Below, in pieces: positions 18,207 to 26,533 of a DNA stretch of 64,000 bases (positions are counted from its first letter, which is position 1; each line of letters opens with the position of its first letter). Where the stretch lies: positions 62,001 to 126,000 of the forward strand of contig NZ_JBHSBI010000030.1 of NCBI RefSeq assembly GCF_042650645.1, read 5' to 3'. A program made the translations under genes and the position numbers. The stretch is from Nonomuraea purpurea (GTDB lineage Bacteria; Actinomycetota; Actinomycetes; Streptosporangiales; Streptosporangiaceae). The notes below the pieces were generated by a model. It did not search any database. It had not been told where the DNA came from and was given only the letters and a program-made list of their open reading frames with translations.

Positions 18207-19661
18207 ATGAGTTCGACGCACGCCGTGCCGCGTAGCGGAGCCATCATCAGTGTGCTGGCGGCGGCGGGCATCACGGTCTCGCTTATGCAGACCCTGATGG
18301 TGCCGCTGATCGCCACCCTGCCGACGCTATTGAACACCACCGCCGCCAACGCCTTCTGGGCGATCACCGCCACCCTCCTGGCCGGCGCCGTCGCCATGCC
18401 CGTCTCCGGACGCCTCGGCGACCTGTACGGAAAGCGCCGCGTCATGATCGCCAGCGCGGTCCTGCTGACCATCGGCTCCCTGGTCTGCGCGCCCGCCAAC
18501 TCGTTGCTCCCCATGGTGATCGGCCGCGCGCTGCAGGGTCTGGGCATGGGCGTCATCCCGCTCGGGATCGCCATCATGCGCGATGTGCTGCCGCCGCAGC
18601 GGCTCGGCTCGGCCATCGGCCTCATGAGCTCCTCGCTCGGCGTCGGCGGCGCCCTCGGCCTGCCCGCCGCCGCGCTCGTCGCCCAGTACGTGAGCTGGCA
18701 CGCCCTGTTCTGGGGCGCGGCCGTGCTCGGCCTGGTGATGACCGTCCTGATCCTCTTCATCGTGCCGGAGTCCCCGGTCAAGTCGCCGGGCCGCTTCGAC
18801 TTCGTCGGGGCCGCCGGTCTGGCGGCCGGGCTGATCCTGTTCCTGCTGCCCATCTCCAAGGGCAGCGACTGGGGCTGGACGAGCGGCATCACGCTGGGCA
18901 TGTTCGGCGCCTCGGCGGTGATCCTGCTGCTGTGGGGCTGGTGGGAGCTGCGCACGCCCGCGCCGCTGGTCGACCTGCGCACCAGCGTGCGCCGCCAGGT
19001 CCTGCTGACGAACCTGGCCTCCGTCGTCATCGGCTTCGCCATGTACGCGATGTCGCTGATCACGCCCCAGCTCCTGCAACTGCCCGCGGCGACCGGGTAC
19101 GGCCTCGGCCAGTCGATGATCCAGGCCGGCCTGTGGATGGCCCCCGCGGGGCTGGTCATGATGGCGATCTCCCCGGTGGCGGCACGGCTGATGGCGGCCA
19201 GGGGCCCCAAGACGTCCCTGCTGCTCGGCACGATCATCATCGCCTGCGGCTACCTGCTGGCCCTGGCCCTGATGGGCTACGCCTGGGGCGTGCTGCTCTT
19301 CTCCGCCGTGGTCAGCGCCGGCATCGGCTTCGCGTACGCGGCCATGCCCTCCATCATCATGAGCGCCGTGCCGCTCACCGAGACAGCCGCCGCCAACGGG
19401 CTCAACAGCTTGATGCGCTCGATCGGAACGTCCTGCGCCAGTGCCGTGCTCGGGGCGGTTCTGGCCAACATGACGATCGAGTTGGGGTCGGCGACGCTGC
19501 CGTCGGAGGGCGGCTTCCGTACCGGATTCATGATCGGCGCCGGTGTCGCGGTGCTGGCGGCGCTCATCGTCACGACCATCCCGGGACGCCGCGCCGCCGC
19601 CGCGCCCAAGGTCTCCGGCGAACCCGCCGCGGACGTCGACCAAGAGGTCCGCACGCACTGA
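18207..19661 (+). CDS. MFS multidrug exporter, DHA2 (EmrB/QacA) type
   Basis: 484 residues with about fourteen hydrophobic helices, the DHA2 number. Visible are motif A GRLGDLYGKRRVMIASAVLL between helices 2 and 3, GRALQGLGMGVIPLGIAIMRD in helix 4, and the antiporter-type motif SSSLGVGGALGLPAAALV in helix 5. These proton antiporters expel hydrophobic or cationic drugs. GGAG lies 6 bases before ATG 18207, which decides the start. The divergent MarR gene is the likely repressor. A hairpin at 19677-19709 ends the transcript. Confidence 0.93.
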   Translation: MSSTHAVPRSGAIISVLAAAGITVSLMQTLMVPLIATLPTLLNTTAANAFWAITATLLAGAVAMPVSGRLGDLYGKRRVMIASAVLLTIGSLVCAPANSLLPMVIGRALQGLGMGVIPLGIAIMRDVLPPQRLGSAIGLMSSSLGVGGALGLPAAALVAQYVSWHALFWGAAVLGLVMTVLILFIVPESPVKSPGRFDFVGAAGLAAGLILFLLPISKGSDWGWTSGITLGMFGASAVILLLWGWWELRTPAPLVDLRTSVRRQVLLTNLASVVIGFAMYAMSLITPQLLQLPAATGYGLGQSMIQAGLWMAPAGLVMMAISPVAARLMAARGPKTSLLLGTIIIACGYLLALALMGYAWGVLLFSAVVSAGIGFAYAAMPSIIMSAVPLTETAAANGLNSLMRSIGTSCASAVLGAVLANMTIELGSATLPSEGGFRTGFMIGAGVAVLAALIVTTIPGRRAAAAPKVSGEPAADVDQEVRTH

Positions 19662-19676
19662 CGGTCCTCGGTTCGA

Positions 19677-19709
19677 GGGGCCCATGGCTTCGGCATGCCA
19701 TGAGGCCCC
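19677..19709 (+). terminator. Terminator hairpin after the DHA2 exporter gene
   Basis: GGGGCCCATGGC and GCCATGAGGCCCC pair almost fully around a TTCGGCAT loop, 15 bases after the stop of the exporter gene. No poly-T follows. The next 170 bases to the MMPL gene contain no gene, but hold a perfect palindrome at 19780-19798. Confidence 0.65.
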
Positions 19710-19779
19710 CGCGGCGATCCATGCCCCTTCGGTAACCGCATGACAAACCCGCTGCATCCCCATTTGCTCGAATTTATCC

Positions 19780-19798
19780 GCGTTTATTAAATAAACGC
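19780..19798. promoter_or_regulatory. Perfect 19-bp AT-rich palindrome upstream of the MMPL gene
   Basis: GCGTTTATT-A-AATAAACGC: nine-base perfect arms around a single A, about 85 bases before the MMPL start. It is a strong operator candidate in an otherwise GC-rich region, for a regulator that I cannot name. No regulator gene lies inside the lipid locus. Confidence 0.6.
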
Positions 19799-19882
19799 CG
19801 TAAGCGAAAGCCGCAATTTCGTGCGAGCCCGCCCGCGTATGTATAGTCGCCCTATTCGTTTCGCCAGGGAAGCGGGCCCGAA

Positions 19883-21907
19883 TTGTCGATTTTCTTGCGT
19901 ATGGCGGTCATGCGGAGAGTCGCGGCGGGCGTGGTGCTCTGCTGGGCGGCCATGGCCGTCGTGGCCTTGCTCACCAGCGGCCGGCTCGACGAGGTCAGGA
20001 AGACCAGCGGCACCTCGATGCTGGCCCGCGACGCCGAGTCCGCGCGCGCCTTCGACCTGCTGGCCAAGCAGGGTGGCAGGGTCGTGCCCGCCCTGGTGGT
20101 CTACGAACGCGCGGGGCCGCTCACCCAGGCCGACCGCGCGGCCGTCCAACGCCACGTCGAGCAGTTCGCGAGCGTGTCCGGGGTGGTCGGCGAGGTGTCC
20201 GAGCCGGTCCGCAGCGCCGACCGGCACGCGCTCCAGGTGGCGGTGCTGCTGTCGGGAAAACCGGGCATGCTCATCAGCCCCATGGTCGACCAACTGCGCC
20301 AGATCGCCGCGGCAGACCGGCCGTCCGGGCTGAACAGCTACGTCACCGGCGCGGGCGGAGCCGCCGCCGACTACGTCGACTCCTTCCGCCACGTCGACAC
20401 GACCCTCCTGGCCCTGAGCCTGGCGGTGGTGCTGCTGGTGCTGCTGGCCGTCTACCGCAGCCCCATCCTGTGGGTGATCCCCATGCTCGCCGTGGTGGTG
20501 GCCTACCTCAGCGCGGCGGCGGCCCTGTACGCGCTCGCGCGGGCCGGACTGGTGAGCGTCAGGGGCGCCACGCCCGAGGTCTTCACCGTGCTGGTGTTCG
20601 GCGTGGCCACCGACTACGCGCTGCTGCTCGTCGCCCGATACAGGGAACAGTTGCGCGCCACGGCCGACCAGGCGGCCGCGCTGAAGGCCGCCCTGTCCGG
20701 CGGCATCCCCACGGTCGTCGCCTCCGCCCTCACGGTCGCGGGCGGCGTCGGCTGCCTCCTGGTGGCCGACACGAACGCGCTGCGCTCGATCGGCGCCGCC
20801 GCGGCCGTCGGCATCGTGATCACGATGGTGGTGATGGTGACGTTCCTGCCCGCGCTGATGCTCCTGGGCGGGCGCCGGGTCTTCTGGCCCGCCACACCCC
20901 GGCCCGGCCAGAGCGAGCGCGACCGGCTCTGGCGGCACGTGGCCGCCTTCGTCGGCCGCCGCGCCCGCCTGTCGTGGATGGCGTCGACCCTGCTGCTCGT
21001 GCTGCTTTGCGTCGGGCTGGCCACGCTCGACGCCTCGGGCATCCCGCCGTCCGCCCTGTTCACCACCCGCACCGACTCCGTGGCGGGCCACGAGGCCATG
21101 CGGCGGCACTTCCCGTCCAGCGCACCCGTGGTCGTGCTCGCCGAGGCCGCCGTCAGCGGCGTGGTGGCCGACGCCGTCAAGGAGGTCGACGGCGTCCTGG
21201 CGGCCGAGCCCCGTCCGCCCGCGCGCTGGCAGGCGTTCGACGTCGTGCTTGACGCCGAACCCAACACCGAGGCGGCGCAGCGGCTCGTGACGACGCTGCG
21301 CGCGGCCGTGCACGGCGTGGCCGGAGCCTCCGCGCTGGTCGGCGGGTTCACCACCGAGCTCATCGACGTCAAGGACGCCGCCCTCGACGACGCGCTGCTC
21401 GTCGCCCCGCTGATCCTGCTGGTGGTCGGGCTGATCCTCGTGCTCCTGCTGCGCTCGCTGGTGGCGCCGCTGCTGCTCATGGGCACGGTCGTGCTGTCCT
21501 TCGCCGCCACCCTCGGCCTGTGCTCGGCGCTGTTCTCGCTGCTCGGCTACCCCGTCATGGACGCGTCCTTCGCCCTGTACGCGTTCGTCTTCCTCATCGC
21601 CTTCGGCATCGACTACAACATCTTCCTCATGGCCAGGGTGCGCGAGGAGGCCGCCCGGCTGGAGACGCGGCAGGCCACCCTCCACGCGCTGCGCCTGACA
21701 GGCGGGGTGATCACGGCGGCGGGGGTCGTGCTGGCGGCGGCGTTCTTCGTCCTGACCGTGCTGCCGCTGGTCCCGGTCATCCAGCTCGGGCTGCTGGTGG
21801 CGGTCGGCGTGGTCATCGACACCGTCGTCGTGCGCTCGCTCCTCGTCCCCGCCCTCGCCCACCACATCGGGCCCGTCATCTGGTGGCCGCGGCGTGCAGC
21901 TCCATGA
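19883..21907 (+). CDS. MMPL/RND family lipid transporter
   Basis: About 674 residues in two repeats. Each repeat has one helix, a large extracytoplasmic loop and five to six helices. Helical blocks are LALSLAVVLLVLLAVYRSPILWVIPMLA with FGVATDYALLLVARYREQLR in the first half, and LILLVVGLILVLLLRSLVAPLLLM with FGIDYNIFLMARVREE in the second. The paired F-G-x-x-x-D-Y segments are the MMPL proton-relay signature. MMPL proteins in actinobacteria export complex lipids across the membrane. This is a short form without the extra C-terminal domain of mycobacterial MmpL3. The start is TTG 19883 or ATG 19901; neither has an ideal ribosome site. It ends 32 bases into the convergent WS/DGAT-like gene and opens the lipid locus, so export of the product made next door is a reasonable inference. 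Confidence 0.9.
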   Translation: MSIFLRMAVMRRVAAGVVLCWAAMAVVALLTSGRLDEVRKTSGTSMLARDAESARAFDLLAKQGGRVVPALVVYERAGPLTQADRAAVQRHVEQFASVSGVVGEVSEPVRSADRHALQVAVLLSGKPGMLISPMVDQLRQIAAADRPSGLNSYVTGAGGAAADYVDSFRHVDTTLLALSLAVVLLVLLAVYRSPILWVIPMLAVVVAYLSAAAALYALARAGLVSVRGATPEVFTVLVFGVATDYALLLVARYREQLRATADQAAALKAALSGGIPTVVASALTVAGGVGCLLVADTNALRSIGAAAAVGIVITMVVMVTFLPALMLLGGRRVFWPATPRPGQSERDRLWRHVAAFVGRRARLSWMASTLLLVLLCVGLATLDASGIPPSALFTTRTDSVAGHEAMRRHFPSSAPVVVLAEAAVSGVVADAVKEVDGVLAAEPRPPARWQAFDVVLDAEPNTEAAQRLVTTLRAAVHGVAGASALVGGFTTELIDVKDAALDDALLVAPLILLVVGLILVLLLRSLVAPLLLMGTVVLSFAATLGLCSALFSLLGYPVMDASFALYAFVFLIAFGIDYNIFLMARVREEAARLETRQATLHALRLTGGVITAAGVVLAAAFFVLTVLPLVPVIQLGLLVAVGVVIDTVVVRSLLVPALAHHIGPVIWWPRRAAP

Positions 21908-23540
21908 GCGCCCGCCCCAGGAGGCCGGGCAACCGCTCCGTCCCGCACACCCCGGCCGCGAACACCCCCGAGAACGACACGGCGGTGTCGGTGTGCAGGA
22001 TCACGACCATGCCCGCGACACCGGGGGCCAGCGGCGGGACGGCGAAGATCTCCTCGGCGTCGGGCAGCAGCCTGGTCAGGCGGATCGCGCTGAGGTTGAG
22101 CCGTTCGGCCGAATTCTTCCTCAGCAGCGGTGAGAGCAGCCTGAGCAGCCCCACGGTGATGCCGGCGGGGATCCGGTAGAGGTCGTTCGCGGCCTGGCGG
22201 GTGCGGATGATCTGGGCCACGTTCGTCTGGTCGATCACGCGGCGCAGCCTGGCCATGGGGGCGGGCTCGTCGCACGGCAGGGTGATGGGCAGCAGGCCCG
22301 TGTGGTTGCCCACCACCGGATGCCGCCGATCCCCCCGCAACCCGACCGGCAGCGCCACCACCATCTCCCGCCGCCGCCGCCAAACCATCCAGCCCCTCGG
22401 CTTCCCAGCCTTCACCTTTCCGGCTCCTCGGGCTTCTGCCCGCACCTTTCCGACATGCTCGACTCGTGAGGGCCTGGCTCCCGGCCTCGCGGCTGCTGGA
22501 GTGGTGAGGCTTGGGAGCGTGGGTTGCGGTTTCCTGGCTTTCGGGGGAGTGAGGGGCGTCGAGGTGCCGGCTTTTGGGGGGTCGGCGTTCAAGGGGCCGA
22601 CGGCCGGGGCTTCGGGAGCCGGGTCCCAGGTCTCGGGATCCCAGGTCTCGGGGTGCCAGGAGCGGAGGGCGCCGGTCACGATCGTGATGCCGATCTGCGC
22701 GAGGCTGGCGCCCGTGGCGTGGGCGATGGCGTGGAAGGGCTCGATGTCCAGGCGCGCGACGTGCAGGGTGCGCTCAGGAACGGTGGCGGCGCAGGAGGCG
22801 AACCAGCGCGGTGGCGTACCGGCCAACCGCAACAGCCCGCCGAGCGCCCGCCGCACCCCAGCCCCCCGCCGACCATCAGACGCCCACCACCTCCGAGCCG
22901 TCGGGCGGTCGGCAGGCGTGTTGCCCGTGGCTGGTCGATCGGCCGGGGGCTCTTGTGCTTCGGGCATCGGCGGGTTGGCAGGGGGCTGGTGCGTTTGCAC
23001 GTTTGGTCGGGTGGTGGAGGTTTCGTGTGCGTCTGCGGGAGCGTGGGGTGGTCGGTCGGTGGGTTTGGTGGGTGGTGGGGTGGTGTCGGTCAGGGCGCGG
23101 ATGGTGGCGACGGCGCCTATGCCGTCCTGGAAGGCGTGGTGGGCGCGGTAGTAGAGCACGTGCTCGTCGCCGGCGTACCCGTGCAGGACCAGCAGGCTCC
23201 ACAGCGGGCGTTCCCGGGAGAGGGGATGTTGCCGCATGGCCTCCATCGCCGCCTGGCGGACGTCGGCCCCTGGCGGCAGCCGGTGGAAGTCGATGTGGTG
23301 GGCCGGGTCGAAGGCCGGGTCCGGCTCCCAACACGCCCGGCGTCCTGTGCCGGTCAGCCGGTAGGTCAGGGCGGTGAGCCGGGAGCGCACCGCTTCGGCG
23401 ACGAGGGCGCGTAGTTCCTCCGGCGATGGCGGCGAGCCGGGGAAGCGGAGGCCGATCCCGAAGTGCATACGCGAATCCTCAGCTGACGCGGCGGTCAACT
23501 GAAGGATGTAATGGTCGCCGAAAGTCAGAGGAACATGCAT
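21876..23540 (-). CDS. WS/DGAT-like O-acyltransferase with two Pro-rich insertions
   Basis: About 554 residues. The acyltransferase active-site motif HHAFQDG (HHxxxDG) is intact, with the N-terminal TALTYRLTGTGRRACWEPDPAFDPAHH and the C-terminal VVGNHTGLLPITLPCDEP and AGMVVILHTDTAVSFSGVFA blocks of the wax ester synthase/diacylglycerol acyltransferase family. In the family it transfers acyl chains from CoA to alcohols or diacylglycerol. Two low-complexity stretches break the fold. One of about 65 residues after IRALTDT is rich in Pro, Thr and Ala. One of about 95 residues after RSWHPETWDPETWDP is also Pro-rich and then Lys/Arg-rich. ATG 23540 follows a poor ribosome site. The gene is divergent from the PAP2 gene and belongs to the lipid locus. 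Confidence 0.82.
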   Translation of the reverse strand: MHVPLTFGDHYILQLTAASAEDSRMHFGIGLRFPGSPPSPEELRALVAEAVRSRLTALTYRLTGTGRRACWEPDPAFDPAHHIDFHRLPPGADVRQAAMEAMRQHPLSRERPLWSLLVLHGYAGDEHVLYYRAHHAFQDGIGAVATIRALTDTTPPPTKPTDRPPHAPADAHETSTTRPNVQTHQPPANPPMPEAQEPPADRPATGNTPADRPTARRWWASDGRRGAGVRRALGGLLRLAGTPPRWFASCAATVPERTLHVARLDIEPFHAIAHATGASLAQIGITIVTGALRSWHPETWDPETWDPAPEAPAVGPLNADPPKAGTSTPLTPPKARKPQPTLPSLTTPAAARPGARPSRVEHVGKVRAEARGAGKVKAGKPRGWMVWRRRREMVVALPVGLRGDRRHPVVGNHTGLLPITLPCDEPAPMARLRRVIDQTNVAQIIRTRQAANDLYRIPAGITVGLLRLLSPLLRKNSAERLNLSAIRLTRLLPDAEEIFAVPPLAPGVAGMVVILHTDTAVSFSGVFAAGVCGTERLPGLLGRALMELHAAATR

Positions 23541-23570
23541 CGTGACCACAATACTTTTCGTGGGTTGAAG

Positions 23571-23595
23571 ATATAGGGCGAAGTCCGGCCTATAT
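23571..23595. promoter_or_regulatory. Inverted repeat in the WS/DGAT-PAP2 divergent promoter
   Basis: ATATAGG (23571-23577) and CCTATAT (23589-23595) form perfect seven-base arms around an 11-base spacer, midway between the two divergent starts. The string ATAGGGCGA found here also occurs on the opposite strand upstream of the MMPL start (around 19847-19857). This hints at a shared site for the lipid locus, though so short a match could be chance. Confidence 0.45.
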
Positions 23596-23638
23596 TGAGA
23601 GTCTGATTCGGGGGTGGCAATCGTTTGTTGGGGACACG

Positions 23639-24487
23639 GTGGAAATAAGGCCAATAGAAGCACTAATGGTTGGACATTTCGGGCTTATGGCGTTTATCGC
23701 CACCCTGGCGCGTGACCGCCTGCCCGACTGGCCGGCCCTGCTGCTCGGCTACGCTCTGGCCACCGTGCTCATCGGGTACGCCCTGCCGTGGTGCGAGCGG
23801 CGCCGGCCCGGCAACCGGGCCGTGTCACTCATCAGGTTCGCCGGGCCGCTGCTCGTGCTCCCGTTCGTGTACGCCGCCGCCGCCCGTACGGTCCTCGTCC
23901 TGCACGGCCGCTACCTCGACGAGGCCGTGACCACGTGGGAGACGGCCCTGTTCGGCACCTCCCCGAACGCGGCGGTCGCGGCCCTGGCCACGCCCCCGCT
24001 GACCGAAGTGCTGATGCTCTGCTACTTCTCCTTCTACGGCTGCTTCCTGCTCCCCTTCATCCTGCGCGGCCAGGGGCGGGCGGCGCTGGCGGAACGGTAC
24101 CTGTTCGCCGCCCTCCTGACGCTCCTGACCTGCTACCTCGGCTTCATCGCCGTCCCGCTGGCCGGGCCCGCGCTCGAACAGCCGCCCGGCTACCTGATCG
24201 CCGCCGTCCAGGACCACATCATGCGGACGCTGGACCCGCCGGGCACCTGCTTCCCCTCACCGCACGTGGCCGGCGCCTGGATCACCCTGCTGTGCCTGCG
24301 GCGCTCGCTGTCCGTGCCCGCCCGCCGCGTCCTGTGGACGCTGACCTCGGGCCTGACCGTCGCCGTCGTGTACGCGGGCTACCACTACGTGGTGGACGTC
24401 GTCGCGGGACTGGCGGTCGCGCTGGCCGTCCACGCCGTCACGAAGCGGTACGCCGAGCGGCCAGCGCGGCCTCGAATCCCGCTGTGA
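23639..24487 (+). CDS. PAP2 superfamily membrane phosphatase/phosphotransferase (IPC synthase-like)
   Basis: 282 residues with six or more membrane helices. The PAP2 catalytic motifs are present in the C-terminal half: CFPSPHVAGAW (SxH motif) and YAGYHYVVDVVAG (the HxxxD motif). The first motif (KxxxxxxRP) is not obvious. Proteins of this shape include lipid phosphate phosphatases and the AUR1-like enzymes that move phosphoinositol onto ceramide. GTG 23639 is the start. The gene runs against the epimerase gene and overlaps it tail to tail by 50 bases. Within a putative ceramide locus, a head-group phosphotransferase or lipid phosphatase role is likely (inference). Confidence 0.82.
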   Translation: MEIRPIEALMVGHFGLMAFIATLARDRLPDWPALLLGYALATVLIGYALPWCERRRPGNRAVSLIRFAGPLLVLPFVYAAAARTVLVLHGRYLDEAVTTWETALFGTSPNAAVAALATPPLTEVLMLCYFSFYGCFLLPFILRGQGRAALAERYLFAALLTLLTCYLGFIAVPLAGPALEQPPGYLIAAVQDHIMRTLDPPGTCFPSPHVAGAWITLLCLRRSLSVPARRVLWTLTSGLTVAVVYAGYHYVVDVVAGLAVALAVHAVTKRYAERPARPRIPL

Positions 24488-25394
24488 GCCCCACGGTCGG
24501 CGCGAAGCCCAGTTCGCGTACGGCCGCGTCGGGCACGCACGTCCACGCGACCCGCCGCATCTCGCGGACCTTGTCGCGGTTGAGCGCCGGCACGGTGCCG
24601 CGCACCCGCCCGGCCAGCTCGGCCACGGCGGCGACGGCCGACACGGCGGCCACAGGAACCGGCAGCACCAGCGGCCCCTGCCGGCCGTCCGCCCTGGCCA
24701 GGGCGCGGCAGATGTCGCGCCAGTCGTAGGCGTTGCCGTCGCTGATCGGGTAGAGGCCGGCCAGGGGGTCGCCGGGGTCGAGGACGGGGGCGTCGCCGGA
24801 GGCGGCGGCGAGCAGGGCGGCGCACAGGTCGTCCACGTAGACCAGACCGAAACGCCGGGGACCGAGCCCGGCCTGGACGGCCAGCCCCAGCCTGACCATC
24901 GGCAGCAACGCCGGCAACAGCGCAGCCTCGCCGGGACCGTACACGATGCCGGGGCGCAGGATCACCGACGGCACCCGCCGGGCGTAGGCGCGTACGGCCC
25001 GCTCACCCGCCAGCTTGCTGGCGCCGTAGACGGAGACGGGGGACCGCGCGGCCAGGGAGGAGCAGAACACCAGGCGCGGCGGGCGGGCGCGGGCGGCCAG
25101 CGCGCGCACCAGCCGGGCGGTCCCGTCGCGGTTGACCGCCCAGAAACCGGCCGAGGTGCGCGACTTGAGCACGGCGGCCAGATGGATCACACGATCGGCT
25201 CCGTCGAGCGCCTCGGCGAGGCCGCGCCCCTTCACCAGATCGCCGTGGACGACCCGGACGCCGAGCGCGCCCAGCGCGGACGCCCGAGCCGACGGGCGGG
25301 CCAGCGCGGTGACCGCGTCGCCACGCGCCAGGATCATCCCGGTCAGCCGCCGGCCGACGAAGCCCGTCGCCCCCGTGATCAGGTAGCGGGTCAC
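24438..25394 (-). CDS. NAD-dependent epimerase/dehydratase (ceramide reductase-like)
   Basis: 318-residue extended short-chain dehydrogenase. The dinucleotide-binding TRYLITGATGFVGRRL is at the extreme N-terminus, followed by VIHLAAVLKS, the Ser of FCSSLAAR, the active-site YGASK (YxxxK) and VILRPGIVYGPG. The family covers sugar-nucleotide epimerases, 3-beta-HSD-like enzymes and CerR, the reductase of the Caulobacter ceramide pathway. Its place in an operon with a YghO-type acyltransferase, a ketosynthase and an ACP favours reduction of an N-acylated 3-keto sphingoid base over sugar chemistry (inference). The start GTG 25394 overlaps the stop of the upstream gene (GTGA), so translation is coupled. 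The 3' end overlaps the convergent PAP2 gene. Confidence 0.85.
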   Translation of the reverse strand: MTRYLITGATGFVGRRLTGMILARGDAVTALARPSARASALGALGVRVVHGDLVKGRGLAEALDGADRVIHLAAVLKSRTSAGFWAVNRDGTARLVRALAARARPPRLVFCSSLAARSPVSVYGASKLAGERAVRAYARRVPSVILRPGIVYGPGEAALLPALLPMVRLGLAVQAGLGPRRFGLVYVDDLCAALLAAASGDAPVLDPGDPLAGLYPISDGNAYDWRDICRALARADGRQGPLVLPVPVAAVSAVAAVAELAGRVRGTVPALNRDKVREMRRVAWTCVPDAAVRELGFAPTVGLTAGFEAALAARRTAS

Positions 25395-26533
25395 AGCGCG
25401 CGCTGGTAGATCCGGTAGGTCTTGGCACGGGTGCAGCCGCCGGCCTCCAGGAAGCGGTTGACGGCCGTGTTGTCCTCGAGCGTCCAGCCGAGTTCGACGC
25501 CGCCCTGGTAGGCGGAGGCCTTGAGCGCCTCGTGGACGCGCACGTACAGCAGCGTCTCGATGCCGCACCCCCGCAGACGCGGCACGACACCGAAGAGCAT
25601 CGCCCGCGTGCGGTCGATGCGGGGGGTCGCCAGCAACATGCGCGCCAGATCGACCAGCCGCCCGGTGCGGGTCGTGTTGCCGTGCATGGCGGACAGCGCC
25701 TGGTTGACGTCGGGCACGACCAGCACGACGCCGACCGGCTCGCCCGCCACCTCGGCCAGGAGGACGAACCGGGGGTCGATCATCGGGCGCAGGCGCCGTG
25801 CCAGCACCGCGAACTCCTCGTCGGTGGCCGGCGTGAAGCCCCAGTTGTGCCGCCACGCGCTTTCGTAGACGTGCCTGATGCGCTGCGCCTCGGCGTCGAA
25901 GTCGGCCAGGTCGAGGGGCCGGACGGACAGCCGCTTGCGCCGCTGCACGAAACCGGCGATGCGCAGCAGCCGCTCGTCCAGCGGGCTCAGGTCATGCGAC
26001 CAGGCCCACAGGTCCTTGGCCTTGCGCAAGCCGCACGTCTCCAGCAGTGCCGGGTAGTAGGCCGGGTTGTAGGGCATCATCACCCGCGGCGCGGAGTCGA
26101 ACCCCTCCACCAGCAGCCCGCACTCTTCGTGGGTGGTGAAGTTGACCGGCCCGACCATCGTCTCCAGCCCCCGCCCGCGCAGCCACTGCGCGGCGGCGTC
26201 GAACAGCGTCTCGGCAACCGAGGGGTCGTCCACGCACGCGAACTGGCAGAACAAGCCGTCGCGCGCCTGGTGGGCGGCATTGTGGCGGGGATTGTCGACG
26301 GCGGCGATCCGGCCCAGCACCTTCCCCTTGCCGCGCACCATGAACAGCTCGGCCTCGCCGTAGGCGAAGAACGGATTGAGCTCTCTGTCCACGGGGCGCC
26401 GGGCCTCGCTCGGCAGAGGCGGCACGAAGACGGGGTCGTCGGCGTGGAGCCGGTTGGGCGCCTCGACGAAGTGCTTGAGATCGTCGCGCGTGCGGACGGG
26501 ATCAAGTGTTCGGAGCGAAGACAAGGCTGGCAT
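25391..26533 (-). CDS. YghO/bCerS-type GNAT-like N-acyltransferase (putative bacterial ceramide synthase)
   Basis: 380 residues, the expected length of the YghO family. It begins with FVEAPNRLHADDPVFVPPLPSEARRPVDRELNPFF and GEAELFMVRGKGKVLGRIAAVDNPRHN. A central segment reads MVGPVNFTTHEECGLLVEGFD and MMPYNPAYYPALLE, and the C-terminal GNAT-like fold has VRVHEALKASAYQGGVELGWTLEDN. Bacterial ceramide synthase (bCerS of Caulobacter) belongs to this family and N-acylates the sphingoid base. Most other members are unstudied. GGAGG lies 5 bases before ATG 26533, inside the end of the ketosynthase gene (32-base overlap), and the stop overlaps the epimerase start. It is thus the third gene of a four-gene coupled operon. 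Confidence 0.82.
   Translation of the reverse strand: MPALSSLRTLDPVRTRDDLKHFVEAPNRLHADDPVFVPPLPSEARRPVDRELNPFFAYGEAELFMVRGKGKVLGRIAAVDNPRHNAAHQARDGLFCQFACVDDPSVAETLFDAAAQWLRGRGLETMVGPVNFTTHEECGLLVEGFDSAPRVMMPYNPAYYPALLETCGLRKAKDLWAWSHDLSPLDERLLRIAGFVQRRKRLSVRPLDLADFDAEAQRIRHVYESAWRHNWGFTPATDEEFAVLARRLRPMIDPRFVLLAEVAGEPVGVVLVVPDVNQALSAMHGNTTRTGRLVDLARMLLATPRIDRTRAMLFGVVPRLRGCGIETLLYVRVHEALKASAYQGGVELGWTLEDNTAVNRFLEAGGCTRAKTYRIYQRAL

Noticed and set aside
24438..25394. Epimerase as a sugar-nucleotide enzyme
   Set aside because: No nucleotidyltransferase or glycosyltransferase genes adjoin; the operon partners are lipid enzymes.
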